NCBI GenBank assembly: GCA_963942565.1
Contig: OZ012688.1
Coordinates: 18,036,418-18,100,417 of the forward strand
Source of the DNA: Maea johnstoni
Taxonomy: Eukaryota; Annelida; Polychaeta; Spionida; Magelonidae
Reading direction: 5' to 3'
Length of the DNA: 64,000 nucleotides
The notes beneath the pieces were generated by a model that saw nothing but the letters and a program-made list of their open reading frames with translations, made no database searches and had not been told where the DNA came from. The position numbers and the translations under genes are program-made. Positions 37,300-47,353 of the stretch are shown in pieces (position 1 is the first letter of the stretch; each line of letters begins with the position of its first letter).

Positions 37300-37324
37300 C
37301 TATCTTGTTCGTAATTTCATAACG

Positions 37325-37975
37325 CTACGAGTATTCTCGAGGGTAGGGTGGTGAAGGTATCGCATTCTACACGAACTACGATCTTGCAGTTGGTAGACCC
37401 TGCCTGTTCTGTCGCTCAGGAACACGTTGAGACCAGAATTTGGAATTTTCATTTTTTGTCAGTTTTTTCAGCCAAATTGCGGCTAGGGCGTATTTCGGCA
37501 GTTGTTATAGGTGGAGGAATTAGAGAAATCCCCTTTCTTTCGTTTGGCAATTCTTTTAATGAAACTACGAGTATTCTCGAGGGTAGGGTAGTGAAGGTAC
37601 CGCATTCTACACGAACTACGATCTTGCAGTTGGTAGACCCTGCCTGTGCTGCCGCTCAGGAACACGTTGAGACCAGAATTTGGAATTTTCATTTTTTGTC
37701 AGTTTTTTCAGCCAAATTGCGGCTAGGGCGTATTTCGGCAGTTGTAACAGGTGGAGGAATTAGAGAAATCTTTTTTTTTTTTTTTCGTTTGGCAATTATT
37801 TTAATGAAACTACGAGTATACTCGAGGGTAGAATAGTGAAGGGATCGCATTCTACACGAACTGCGATCTTGCAGTTGGTACATCCTGCTTACGCTGCCGC
37901 GCAGGAACACGCTAAAACCTAAATTTGGAATTTTCATTTTTGGTCAGTTTTTCCTGCCAAGTTGCTGCTAGGGCA
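37325..37975. repeat. 240-bp tandem repeat, 2.7 copies
   Basis: Units start with CTACGAGTATTCTCGAGGG at 37325, 37565 and 37810. The first two are nearly identical apart from a growing T-run; the third is diverged and cut short. The continuous frame across the first two units is a by-product of the repeat and shows no known domain. Confidence 0.85.
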
Positions 37976-39280
37976 CATGTAATTAGGTATGGATGATATA
38001 TAGGGAAACCAATCCCCGGCTTGGTCTTATGTCAAAGGCATCAATCTTTCATGCCCAAGCAGGGACTCAAAATTCGGACAGGGACGAGAGACGGCTAGCA
38101 GTCATTGGCAACGCCGTGGTGCAGACGGCAGGCCACGGTCAAGGCCAGTGGAGGGTATCGGGGCGAACCACCGACACACCCTCACTCAAAATTAGCAATC
38201 CCCTCGCTCTCCCGATCTGATGACGTGTCGGAAGGGAGACCAGGGAAGCGCAACAACCATCGGTTGTGCTTGCCCTAATATTGCCAATGATGCTACTTAT
38301 ATAGGTAGATTGGAGTACAGTAATGTGCTTAGAGTAGTTGACCTAATTAACTTTTGCAAGTTATTTGATTGAATAAAACTGTTCAACTTTAACTTTATCG
38401 AAATTGTAAATAGTTTAGAATATTTCTATTGAAAGAAATATTCATGATTTTGTCACATTACCGAATTAGGTACCTTTTACACCTCTGTGGGTGTATTTGC
38501 ATCTTGTTTAATCGCCGCTCATGGCTATTAATAGAGCACAGTCCCGCATTTGTCATTCGTCGATCGTGATTGGGTCACATTTTCGAAAATTATTTACTTT
38601 GCGTATGTCACGATATAAAAACACATTTGAAGTTAGTTAGTGGTATACTATTTTTATCTATCTATTAAAGGGTTGATAACTGTTGTAATGTAATACTTTT
38701 GTTGGGAAATGTTAAGAGCTGGTTCTTCATCTCATTTCAAGCATAACTTCAAGCATAACTAAAATGACTGGAGAAGAGTCAGCAGGAACCAGTGACTTCT
38801 CCTGAAAATGTGTTTTTAATATAGAGGGTAATGATACAACTCGATCTATAAAATAATACAATGTTGCAAAAATCTCGATCTCGCTTGAGGTTGTTTGGCC
38901 GTCTTCAATCGGAAGTTAACGTAAATATATAGATGAAGTTTGTTTTGACTTAGTTTAGAATCTTAAATGACTTAAATGTTTCATCAGGCAGGAGTTAAAT
39001 GCCGTATTTTGAATAAAGATTTGAACGGGCGATAATGGGTGAACTGTTGGAACGGCAGTCAGCTACGGCAATCCATTTGACTGTTTGATGTGTTTTGAAA
39101 TTGCCACAGCATTTGTCGTGTTACTGGCAGTGGTTATATACCTTTCTGCCACTTCCCTTTTGTGGCCGTTTGACTTTGTACTGCCTACGTCCTCAGGTTC
39201 ACGAATTAAGCGATCGTAATTTAACTTCAAAACAAGAGTGACGTCTGTTGTGTCAAACATCCTCTCATTTCACATAAACA
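37976..39280. other. Unidentified single-copy stretch
   Basis: 38030-38290 is GC-richer than its surroundings (GCCGTGGTGCAGACGGCAGG) but has no recognisable frame or RNA fold. The rest is AT-rich without repeats I recognise. Confidence 0.45.
38495..38620 (+). promoter_or_regulatory. Octamer, CCAAT and TATA motifs in order
   Basis: ATTTGCAT (38495-38502), an inverted CCAAT (38569-38573) and TATAAAA (38614-38620) fall in promoter order and spacing. No open frame or RNA gene was recognised downstream, so this may be chance in AT-rich DNA. Confidence 0.2.
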
Positions 39281-39890
39281 ATGATTTTTTTGTCTCTTCC
39301 TGTATTTCTTCTGTGTAATCATTTCTTTGTATATATATTTCATTTCTCCTGCATTTCCTTTCCCCCTCCCCCTCTCTCTCAACTTTTATATTTTCAAAGA
39401 TTCCTGTTTTTAATTTACTTCAGAATCTTAATTTTTGCTCCCTCAAGGTACCTTTCTCTCTCTGTATTTGTTCTCTCCTATTTTGTATTTTTGCATTTGA
39501 ACCAATTTACTTTTCCATTCTGTATTCTATCTCTTTTGTATTTCCCTTTACGCTTTATTCATTTTTTTCTTTTTAGCATATCTACATGTATATTATGTAT
39601 ATTTTCAGTTTTACATTCTTTCCTTTTAAGTGTGCATTCTCTCCTGTATCCTTTTTCTTATTGTATCTTTTGTATTTTTTTTTATTATATTCTTTCTCAG
39701 TTTATTCTCACTTTAACTTAAGTACTGTATATTTACCAGTATTGTATTTATTTTTGCATACTTCGTATTTTCCGTTGTTAATTTTTTGTGACATTTACTC
39801 TTTATCTTTTTCTCCTCTCTCTCCTGTGTTTACTCTTTTTTGTTCTGTCTCTATTTCCTTCATTCCTTCTTCCTCTTTTCCCCTGTCATA
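39281..39890. repeat. Strand-asymmetric C/T-rich tract
   Basis: About 600 bases in which the + strand is overwhelmingly T and C with few A or G. Loose repeats of CTCCTGTATT and TTTTGTATTTTTGC occur. The long hydrophobic frames it gives (Phe/Leu/Ser) follow from composition and are not genes. Confidence 0.6.
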
Positions 39891-40199
39891 AGTGGTAAAG
39901 GTTGAAATAAAATGGGCAAGAAAAATTGACAGAAATAACATCAAACCTCAAGTTTAAAAGAATAAGAAAATTCCTATTGTCTATATGTCAATGTTAAACA
40001 AGGCAACAGCTATCAAATTTGCCGGGCAACTTGAACACCTGGCAGAACTATTTCATTTTGGGTCCAACTTGCCCCGCCTGACTACCTCGGTTGGCTGGGT
40101 ACAGTTGAGCCCTGTGATTATCCGGGAGTTGAAGGGCTCAGATATGGCCAATGACTCGGGTTATGTGTCACTGCAGGCGATCAACATTTTTTATTCTTT

Positions 40200-41520
40200 A
40201 TCTCTCCCACTTTATTTTACATTTGGTCAATACTCTCTCTCTCACTCTCCATGTATATGTATTTGTGAGTGTCTGCGTGTGAGACCTTTGATATTGGTAT
40301 TAGTTGAAACTGGGATCCTTATATGTAGAATCTCTTTCTCTCATTTATGTCATGTATCATAATCTTCAATGGGGGCGGGGGGGGGGAGCAGATAGATAAT
40401 TGTTGACTGGAGTACTGCGAAAACCACCACCTAATGCAAAGTCACTTTCAAATTTCTCATGCCATGACCAGGATTCGTTTTCGCCTTCAATTATGATCAT
40501 TGAATGCAATTTGGCATCTTTTAACAAAAAAACGACCATAGATATAAATTGTATTTAAAAAAAATAGCCAGACCTTCGGTACTCCTGGCGGCCGGAACAA
40601 ACTGTATAACAAAAGTTTATTCACCTGTTTATGGCCCCACCAAACTGAAAACACTGCCCGACCGCTCCAGAGAGGTAGATGAAGCTGGATCCATCCCTTT
40701 GAGCGATCGATATAACCATGCCCCCAATACGATTTTCCTCCCGTCATAGGGTACCACAACTTGACTTAAAGACATACAGATGTGTTTTGAAGCGGTACCT
40801 TATCTTGAAAATTGTGACCGATTCTGAACACTACTTATTTATCATGCATTCTATTACTTTGGCAATTGTTGTTGGACTCTCACTGATATCATCCTATGTT
40901 TCCTTTTTTCCTTTTCTCTCACCTGTAAATTCCTTTTTGCATATCTTTGCAACTTTTTGTTCTTTGCAACATTCTGAACACTACTTCATCATGCATTCTA
41001 TTTTCTGGCACTTGCTGTTGGACTCACTCTCACTGATAACATGGCAGGGGGGGGGGGGGGGGTGATTGATTACATCCTATGTTTCCTTTTTTTCATTTCT
41101 CTCCCCTAATTCCTTTTTGCATCTCTTTGTACCATTTTGTTCTTCTTCCTCTCTCCTTATTGGCTGATTTATGCAGTCCCTCATTTGCATTTTCTCATGT
41201 ATTTCTTTTTTTTCAGTTCTCTCTCTCTCTCTCTGAGATTTCTGTGGGTCTATAGGAGTTTGCTGGAGTGGGAAGAGGTTGGGTTTGGTTTGTACTTTGG
41301 TCAGAAAGGGTTTGCATATTCAGTATATTACTGGGGTATCTTTATCTTTAGGTGATCTCTCTCTCACTCTCTCTCTCCATGTATATATGTATTTTTGAGT
41401 GTAGATGTGTGTGGGACTTGGTGAAATCGGGATCCTCATAAACAAAATATCTCTCTGTCTTTCTCTCATATGTATGTGGTGTTTCAGAATCTCGATGTAA
41501 GGGGGGGGGGGGGGGGTACA
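40200..41520. repeat. Pyrimidine-rich region with nested direct duplications and poly(G) runs
   Basis: 40828-40977 is repeated head to tail at 40978-41150 (start ATTCTGAACACTACTT). A second pair, 40210-40390 and 41345-41520, shares CTCTCTCCATGTATAT and ends in poly(G). Poly(G) runs lie at about 40373-40387, 41048-41062 and 41502-41517. A fragment of the 15252-type hAT end lies at 40800-40835. No gene seen. Confidence 0.6.
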
Positions 41521-41559
41521 GATACAAACCTGAACTTTTCTTTTTTTTCTGATTGATGC

Positions 41560-41750
41560 TGGTGATGACTCATGACTGAGAACTAGAAACTAAAAAAACA
41601 AGAGCAACACCAATGGTTCTGTAAGTGTTTAGGGTAGTTTGATTGTGTTTTTTTTTATTTATTTACTTTTTTTATTCAATGCCTCTAAACCTGCGCATCA
41701 TTGAGTATGACTCAGAATCCAAACCCGTGCTCTGCACGGGGGCCTGCTAG
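41560..41750 (+). mobile_element. Short Helitron-like deletion derivative
   Basis: The same terminal hairpin (41724-41740) and CTAG end followed by T. Its left part matches 31320-31375 (CTGGTGATGACT to CCAATGGTTC) and then jumps straight to the sequence at 35943 (GTAGTTTGATTGTGTTTT). It is therefore an internally deleted relative of the 31310-36043 element. Confidence 0.6.
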
Positions 41751-41999
41751 TATTTATAAATAACCTGTGTATGTTAATTAATACATACACGTCCATAAAT
41801 ATTAATCATTTATTCATGGATAATTGTTCAAATGTAATAAGATAAACGGTTTCTGGATATTTATTAGATCTCATAATTATTTACGAATCAATAGAAAAAA
41901 ATAATCATTCCTAAATAATGTATAGATACTTTTGATTTCAAAATGTTTATACCTTGTATCTATTTATCAATATCAAAACATGCGACAAGTACGATGCAT

Positions 42000-42846
42000 C
42001 AAGTGTGAAAGAGCAAATAAAAACTTTTTTATTTTAACGACAGGGGGCGGAAGAAAATACAAAAACTTCCTATATTCACGACCATGTTGGGGGAGAGAAA
42101 ATACAAAAACTATATTTTCACGACCATTTCTTTGTTTTTGGGAGGGTGGGGGAGAACAGAAAAAGATAAGAGTGATCGGGAGAAAAACAGTATCTTTATT
42201 CCTCAAAAAAAAAACGGCCGTGAAAATGATTGGTTGCTTGGCTTGTTTTCGTAGCAAAGATAGCCTATTAATTTGCGAAATTCGCAATAAAGACCACGTG
42301 CGTGTATATCATGGAATAGCATTTATGCAAAAATTTAAACGACCATATCAATAATGGAAACATGTATTTATTCATATGTACATCTATCAATATCTAACAT
42401 CCGTCTACCTTTCTATCTGTATGTATGTATGTATCTATCTATCTGTCTATCTGTCTGTCTGTCTGTACATGTATATCTATCTATCTTTTTATTTCTCTCC
42501 CCCAAAAAGGTCGTGAAATAAAGTTATTTTAAAGAAATTCTTCCCCCCGAAATGTTAGTGAATATAAAAAGTATTTCTATTTTCTCTACACCCAAAAGTC
42601 GTGAAAAAAATTCTTCCCCCCGAAATGGTCGTGAATATAAAAAGTTTTTTTATTTTCTCCCCCAAAAAACGGCGGTAAAAATGAAAAGTTCCTTTTTTTC
42701 TCTCCCAGAACAACAGTCGTGAAAATAAAGTTTTAAAATGTTTTCCCTCCCCTCAAAACGGTCGTGAAAATGGTAGTTTTTAAAAATTTCTCCCCCCCCC
42801 CCTCCAAAAAAAAACGGTTATGAAAATAAATGCTCTTTCACACTTG
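42000..42846. mobile_element. Foldback-like element with perfect 16-bp ends and subterminal repeats
   Basis: CAAGTGTGAAAGAGCA (42000-42015) and its exact complement (42831-42846) bound an 847-bp element. Inside the left arm, TTCACGACCAT followed by GGGGGAGA and AAAATACAAAAACT repeats; the right arm carries the same unit in inverted orientation about six times (42500-42830). A simple (TCTA/GTAT)n tract lies in the middle. Frames read across it are repeat artefacts. Confidence 0.75.
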
Positions 42847-43659
42847 TTCCATGGCAGACAAGCCAAAAAGCATTATTTAACCCGGGAACTTTTCGCAAAC
42901 ACATGACCAGTGTACGCTTTCATATATTTCACATGAACTATTCTTGATACAAATTGTATTTAAAAATCTAGTAAACGTTATCTAGAAATGATTTGTCATG
43001 GTCTTAACTATTGCTCTAAGGGTTAATAAAGTAGTGCAACCAGGTTACAATATTCATACATACAAGCATACATTGACTGTGCTCCGCCACTAAAATATTC
43101 GGACACAGCTAATTCTGCATAGGCTATTCCAGAAAAAAAACGAAGGGGGGGGGCTAATGTTAGATTTGTGTTTATTGTTGAATAATGGTTGTCTAATACG
43201 GCCCCTCTCAGAAAAAGTAATAATTTTTATGGCACTAAATGGCCTTTGTGCGCCGATGTGCCTTTAAGCAATCATTCATTCATTCATTACTCAGAAAAAG
43301 TAATAATGACACTTCTACAGTTTTCCCCTATCCTTTAAAACCGTTAACCATTCAAGCAGTTAATTTGAAAGGCGAACAATACTGCATAAAAACGTAATTT
43401 ATCTACCCTTTTCACGCACACATATGGCAGTAGGTCAATGTGTTATTATGGAATATTTTGTGGCCTTTGTACGCAGGGCGGAAAGGTAATCGCTGTATCC
43501 TTCAATAGTAATCTACGGCGGGATAAATGCCGCATCCATGCCTGACGTTCATGTCACTGATGCCACTCCCGTAGTGAGTGGCATAGGCAGCAATAGGACT
43601 ATATACGCAACAAAAAGACGTCACAACAATATTTTCCCGTAAATGACGTCATCAATTTA

Positions 43660-44745
43660 AAGATTCCCAATTCATTTACGAAGAGCTTCGAGAAACGCAA
43701 TAACTGATCTTTATAAAGACGTTCTTGAATTTAGGAAATCGTAAATTAGGAACGATTCGTAATTAACGATACTAGAAACAGGCCCCTGGGGCGGTTTAGA
43801 TAACTACATTTGGAGCGTTACACTTTCACGGTGCTACGTGCCTCAGGTATGAACATTGCGTCCAAAAGGTTAAGGTTTTGGTTTCAGGCAGACTTGCTGG
43901 ACGCAAATGTTCATCCCCGGCGTGCAGCGCCGCAAAAGTGAAATGGCAACAAGTGCAATTAATTGAACCTCAGAATAGCAAGTTCATAGTAAAGGCAAAA
44001 TTGGATTGCGATGCCACAAAGTTAACGACATGTAAAGGCGTATTGATAGAATTACTATTGTTCATTTATTTAAAGAGGCATTAGATTAATAGATCAAAAA
44101 CAAATTTTGAGCTATTTTGGCGCTCCTTATTGGGTTCTAACAACACTCCAATGATGCCGAGCCCTTTGGGAGTAGTTAGACAACAGGCGCCATATTTGAT
44201 TTGGATATTTACCGGCTCGCATGACGAAGGTAGGTCATAATCAGTATGTAAATATGTGGGGTTATTGATAAAAGTGGCCTAGAGGTCCTTTTCAAAGATT
44301 TACACTGGTTGTCAGTCACGTAAATGACAAGACTAAACTTGGAATGCTAGGAACGATCCCAAATAGAGTTGCGGGATTTCATCAATATAGTTCTCTTTTC
44401 AAAACTCAACATCGTAACACAAGTCGCCGTGGCCTAATCGCTACAGCGCTTGCCTATGAGACATGGGATCGATTCTGTCTGCCCGCAACTAATAACATCT
44501 TTTCTACCTGCCCAGCGCTTCGTGTCGTACTAAGAAATATTACCTACCCTAAATAACGGTGGCATTATTTTTATTTTACTTTACTTTACTAAAATGAATT
44601 ATTGGTCAAATTCGCTGATCCCAGAGAGAATGTCTGCCTGAATTGCCGTTCGCTATAAGGGCCGATGACTTTATGTTTAGCCTTGACTAAAAACGATCTT
44701 TTATCTTTGAGTTATAATAAACATTTCCACAGTTGTGAAGTTGGT
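43660..44745. repeat. Right member of the inverted composite repeat pair
   Basis: Inverted relative of 30664-31262, reading CGATACTAGAAACAGGCCCC near 43767-43788 and GATGACTTTATGTTTAGCC near 44660. An imperfect 120-base hairpin (43826-43945, ends CACTTTCACGGTGCTACGTGC and GCAGCGCCGCAAAAGTG) lies inside. Confidence 0.7.
44420..44580 (+). mobile_element. Second tRNA-derived SINE family
   Basis: A-box-like TGGCCTAATCGC (44430-44441) and B-box-like GGGATCGATTCT (44465-44476), followed by a short body with TACCTACCCTAAATAACGGT and a TTTTACTTTACTTTACT tail. Confidence 0.7.
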
Positions 44746-45036
44746 AATTTCTTCGAGAAAATCTATAGTTTAATGGATTTAAGTAATGCCTAGCCTTCAT
44801 ATAAAAATTTAACTCTGTGAAGTTTAATGGGTGTAAGTATTAATTTATATCTGTTGATGAAGGAAATGTTCCATTAAGTTCCCTATGACGTTGGTATTCT
44901 CACTTGCATGCACAGTTGCTGCACATGACTATTACTTTATGCATCTCCCACCCATTTACCTTCTATCTACCCTTTCACACGTCCCTACGTGCTGATCAGT
45001 GCCCATCCATGTACCTACCACCTGTACTTTGGGCTT

Positions 45037-45078
45037 GGATCCGTGCGCCTGCCAATCACTTTTTGGGCGCACGGATCC
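45037..45078. repeat. Perfect 13-bp hairpin arms
   Basis: GGATCCGTGCGCC (45037-45049) and its exact complement (45066-45078) with a 16-base loop, in otherwise unexplained C-rich sequence. Confidence 0.7.
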
Positions 45079-45211
45079 TTACTACATCGACAACTTCTAC
45101 TCCTCCTGCGGCCTTTAGCGCCCTGCTGCAACACTTGCCGTCCCCCTTCTCTGTAATTGTACTGTCCTCCCAGTACCTCTTTCAACGGGGCCCTTTCTGG
45201 ATTAAATGAAT

Positions 45212-45263
<52 letters not shown>
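45212..45263. repeat. (TA)n microsatellite
   Basis: About 52 bases of TA after CTGGATTAAATGAATGGA, possibly the 3' end of a worn retroposon. Confidence 0.97.
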
Positions 45264-45265
<2 letters not shown>

Positions 45266-46240
45266 CCGACCGCTCCCTGCAAGAACTGGGTAGACCCTGT
45301 TTGTGTCGTCCTTTAAAGACAACTTTTTCATTTTACTCAAGTCTCTGTTATTGTTTTTTCTTACAGGCCAGTATTAGAGACATCAGTTTAAACTAAAACG
45401 AAGTTGCCCTGGATAGACGACACAAACCGAGTCTAACAATCGGGGAACAAATAAAAATAAACTTCCATTTTAATGATTGTAATTAATGCTTCGCCACGCA
45501 GCTGGGTTAAAAATTAGACTAGAGGTCACCACCTCCCAGAAAAAAAAATGTTTCGGGAAGTCTGGTGTGTCTTAGAGCCTAAGACCAGACGGTCGTTAGA
45601 CAATTAAACCTCCTTTGGCCTCAGCAGCTCAGCCGCATTCAGTGACGTTAGGTTAGGCGGTGGCTTTCCCCCAGCTCATCAGCTTCCTTCACCACTTGGC
45701 TATAATGATATCTTGGTGATGACTTGGATAAAGAATAGAATGGATATGAAGCGAAAGACCAATTACTATATGCCCTGTAGTGAAATGCTGGACTCATGCC
45801 AGGAGTACAAGCTTTGGCATCAGCACGAGGTCACGTGGGAACAAGGACCAATTAATCAGGGCTCTCGTATCGATTGCATTACAGGGAAACCTTATCTCCA
45901 CCACCAGCTGGGGGTGCCCAGAGCACCTATTTTTTTTAGCGGCTATTAGTTGACAGTGGTTGAGGCTAGCATGTTCAGGTTGACCGGCTGGTTTCGAATC
46001 CACTAGTGTTTGGTCATCTAAGGTGATGACATGGCCGGGACATCGCAGAAAAGTGACGATAATCATCGAAATTCCAAAGCCACAGCTGCCTGGCCCGAAT
46101 CTAATGCCCTATAGAGATCGAGATAAGTTCTTGCGCACTTGCCATGCAAGTGAATCTTTGAAAAAGGGGCTTTAGGGCAAGTACATTTTAGTTTTCACAA
46201 CTAAAACTGAATTTCTGAACACTAAACAAAGTCCTTATAT

Positions 46241-46559
46241 TAAAGGTATTCGGTTTATAGTCTTGTATCCACCGAAGTGCTCACACAACCTTCCCCCCCC
46301 CCCTGGCAGGCACTGTACATACAGAAACCATTTCAATCCCCCGGGGGATATTCCAGAGCAACTGGCAGCATATAGCGCGCACACTCTAAGCACTGTCTTA
46401 TTTATGCTAGGTACCCTTTTTGCAGCTGGGTAGACTGACGCAATATGGAATAAACTGTTTTGCCCAAGAACGACCAAAGTGCCCGGAGTGGCCGGGAATC
46501 TAACCAGCGACCCTCTGATTACTAGTCCGACACCTAACCAACTGCGCTACTTTGTCCCC
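46241..46559 (-). mobile_element. tRNA-derived SINE of the same family, minus strand, in block 2
   Basis: The minus strand reads GGGGACAAAGTAGCGCAGTT at the head and ends with the ACCGAATACCTTTA tail. It is flanked by the duplication ATATTAA (46237-46243 and 46560-46566), as expected of target-primed insertion, and splits an older repeat related to 500-695. Confidence 0.87.
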
Positions 46560-46719
46560 ATATTAATTGCCAATATACCCAGAAATATAGAAACAATGCA
46601 ATGAAACTGAAAAGTAAATAACTTTCAAGTCAAAAATTATGTCGGGCAAGTTAAAATCATTATTGTCTTGCCCGGCATGATAAGTTAGTTCTGAAAATTA
46701 TGTTGGTGCCTGCCTTTGC

Positions 46720-47039
46720 TCTAGCCTCTTTACAATGGGCTGCCGGGGAGCACACCCTACCACCCCTCTGGTTCAGCCTTTGCGCAATAAACTCGCCCAG
46801 ATTTGATCACAACACAGCTCCAACCTGTGCACAGAAGAAGCCAAACACACCGGCAGGTCTGTCAGCATCGCGTAGTGCCATTTCGCATCAGCAACGTCCC
46901 TATGTAATAATGATGATACGCACTTGGATGTACCCGCTGTCATAAGGACCACGTTTAAGACAGTCCCTCAAGGATCCGCTGAAAAGGGCGGACGGAGAGA
47001 GTCCTTACTCGGATGTAAAGTTGATCACTGATCCTCAAA
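46720..47039 (+). promoter_or_regulatory. Probable 5' UTR and promoter of the PLC-gamma first exon
   Basis: Between a dispersed repeat that ends near 46715 and the ATG at 47040 lie about 320 bases that are richer in GC and CpG than the surroundings. They carry no obvious repeat signature and no long open frame. Position alone makes this the likely leader and proximal promoter. No convincing TATA box was seen and the transcription start is unknown. Confidence 0.35.
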
Positions 47040-47153
47040 ATGGCGCAGAAATTCCCACTCGGACCTCCGATGGTAAACGGGGCGTCCGCACCCGCACAAG
47101 ATCAGGATATTATGAGCATAATGAGGGTGTTGGAAAGGGGTCTAGTGGTTACC
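47040..47153 (+). CDS. PLCG: Phospholipase C gamma, N-terminal coding exon (cut by gap)
   Basis: The exon opens with ATG and encodes MAQKFPLGPPMVNG, then a stretch ending DIMSIMRVLERGLVVT, open up to the first N. From memory, the animal PLC-gamma N-terminus reads ...AEVLHLCRSLEVGTVMTLFYSKK, and the spacing of the hydrophobic and Leu-Glu-x-Gly residues fits. PLC-gamma cleaves PIP2 to IP3 and diacylglycerol below receptor tyrosine kinases. The rest of the exon or its donor site, and the following segment of the PH domain (LFYSKK to about the DLRE motif), are not visible and probably lie in the gap or in sequence outside the window. The later exons of the gene are all on the opposite strand in the flanking blocks, so scaffold orientation is suspect. 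The match is short, so confidence rests on it together with the neighbouring PLC-gamma exons. Confidence 0.66.
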
Positions 47154-47353
47154 NNNNNNNNNNNNNNNNNNNNNNNNNNNNNNNNNNNNNNNNNNNNNNN
47201 NNNNNNNNNNNNNNNNNNNNNNNNNNNNNNNNNNNNNNNNNNNNNNNNNNNNNNNNNNNNNNNNNNNNNNNNNNNNNNNNNNNNNNNNNNNNNNNNNNNN
47301 NNNNNNNNNNNNNNNNNNNNNNNNNNNNNNNNNNNNNNNNNNNNNNNNNNNNN
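47154..47353. other. Assembly gap, 200 N, inside PLC-gamma
   Basis: Exactly 200 ambiguous bases, a placeholder. It interrupts the PLC-gamma N-terminal exon on its left and abuts the first base of copy B on its right. Confidence 0.99.

Larger units (their letters stand above)
44746..46240. other. Gene-free stretch before the PLC-gamma promoter
   Basis: Contains the hairpin, a (TA)n tract, and the diverged repeat shared with 21741-21905. 46125-46210 and 46561-46715 are the halves of an older dispersed repeat (GGGCAAGTACATTTTAGT) split by the SINE. No supported gene. Confidence 0.5.

Noticed and set aside
37348-37836. 162-residue frame spanning two 240-bp repeats
   Set aside because: The same peptide repeats because the DNA does; the next unit does not keep the frame and no family is recognisable.
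39281-39721. 146-residue hydrophobic frame rich in Phe, Leu and Ser
   Set aside because: It follows directly from the T/C-rich composition; no start context, homology or conserved pattern.
41932-42354. Overlapping frames of 140 and 104 residues on opposite strands
   Set aside because: Both lie on the subterminal repeats of the foldback-like element and show no domain.
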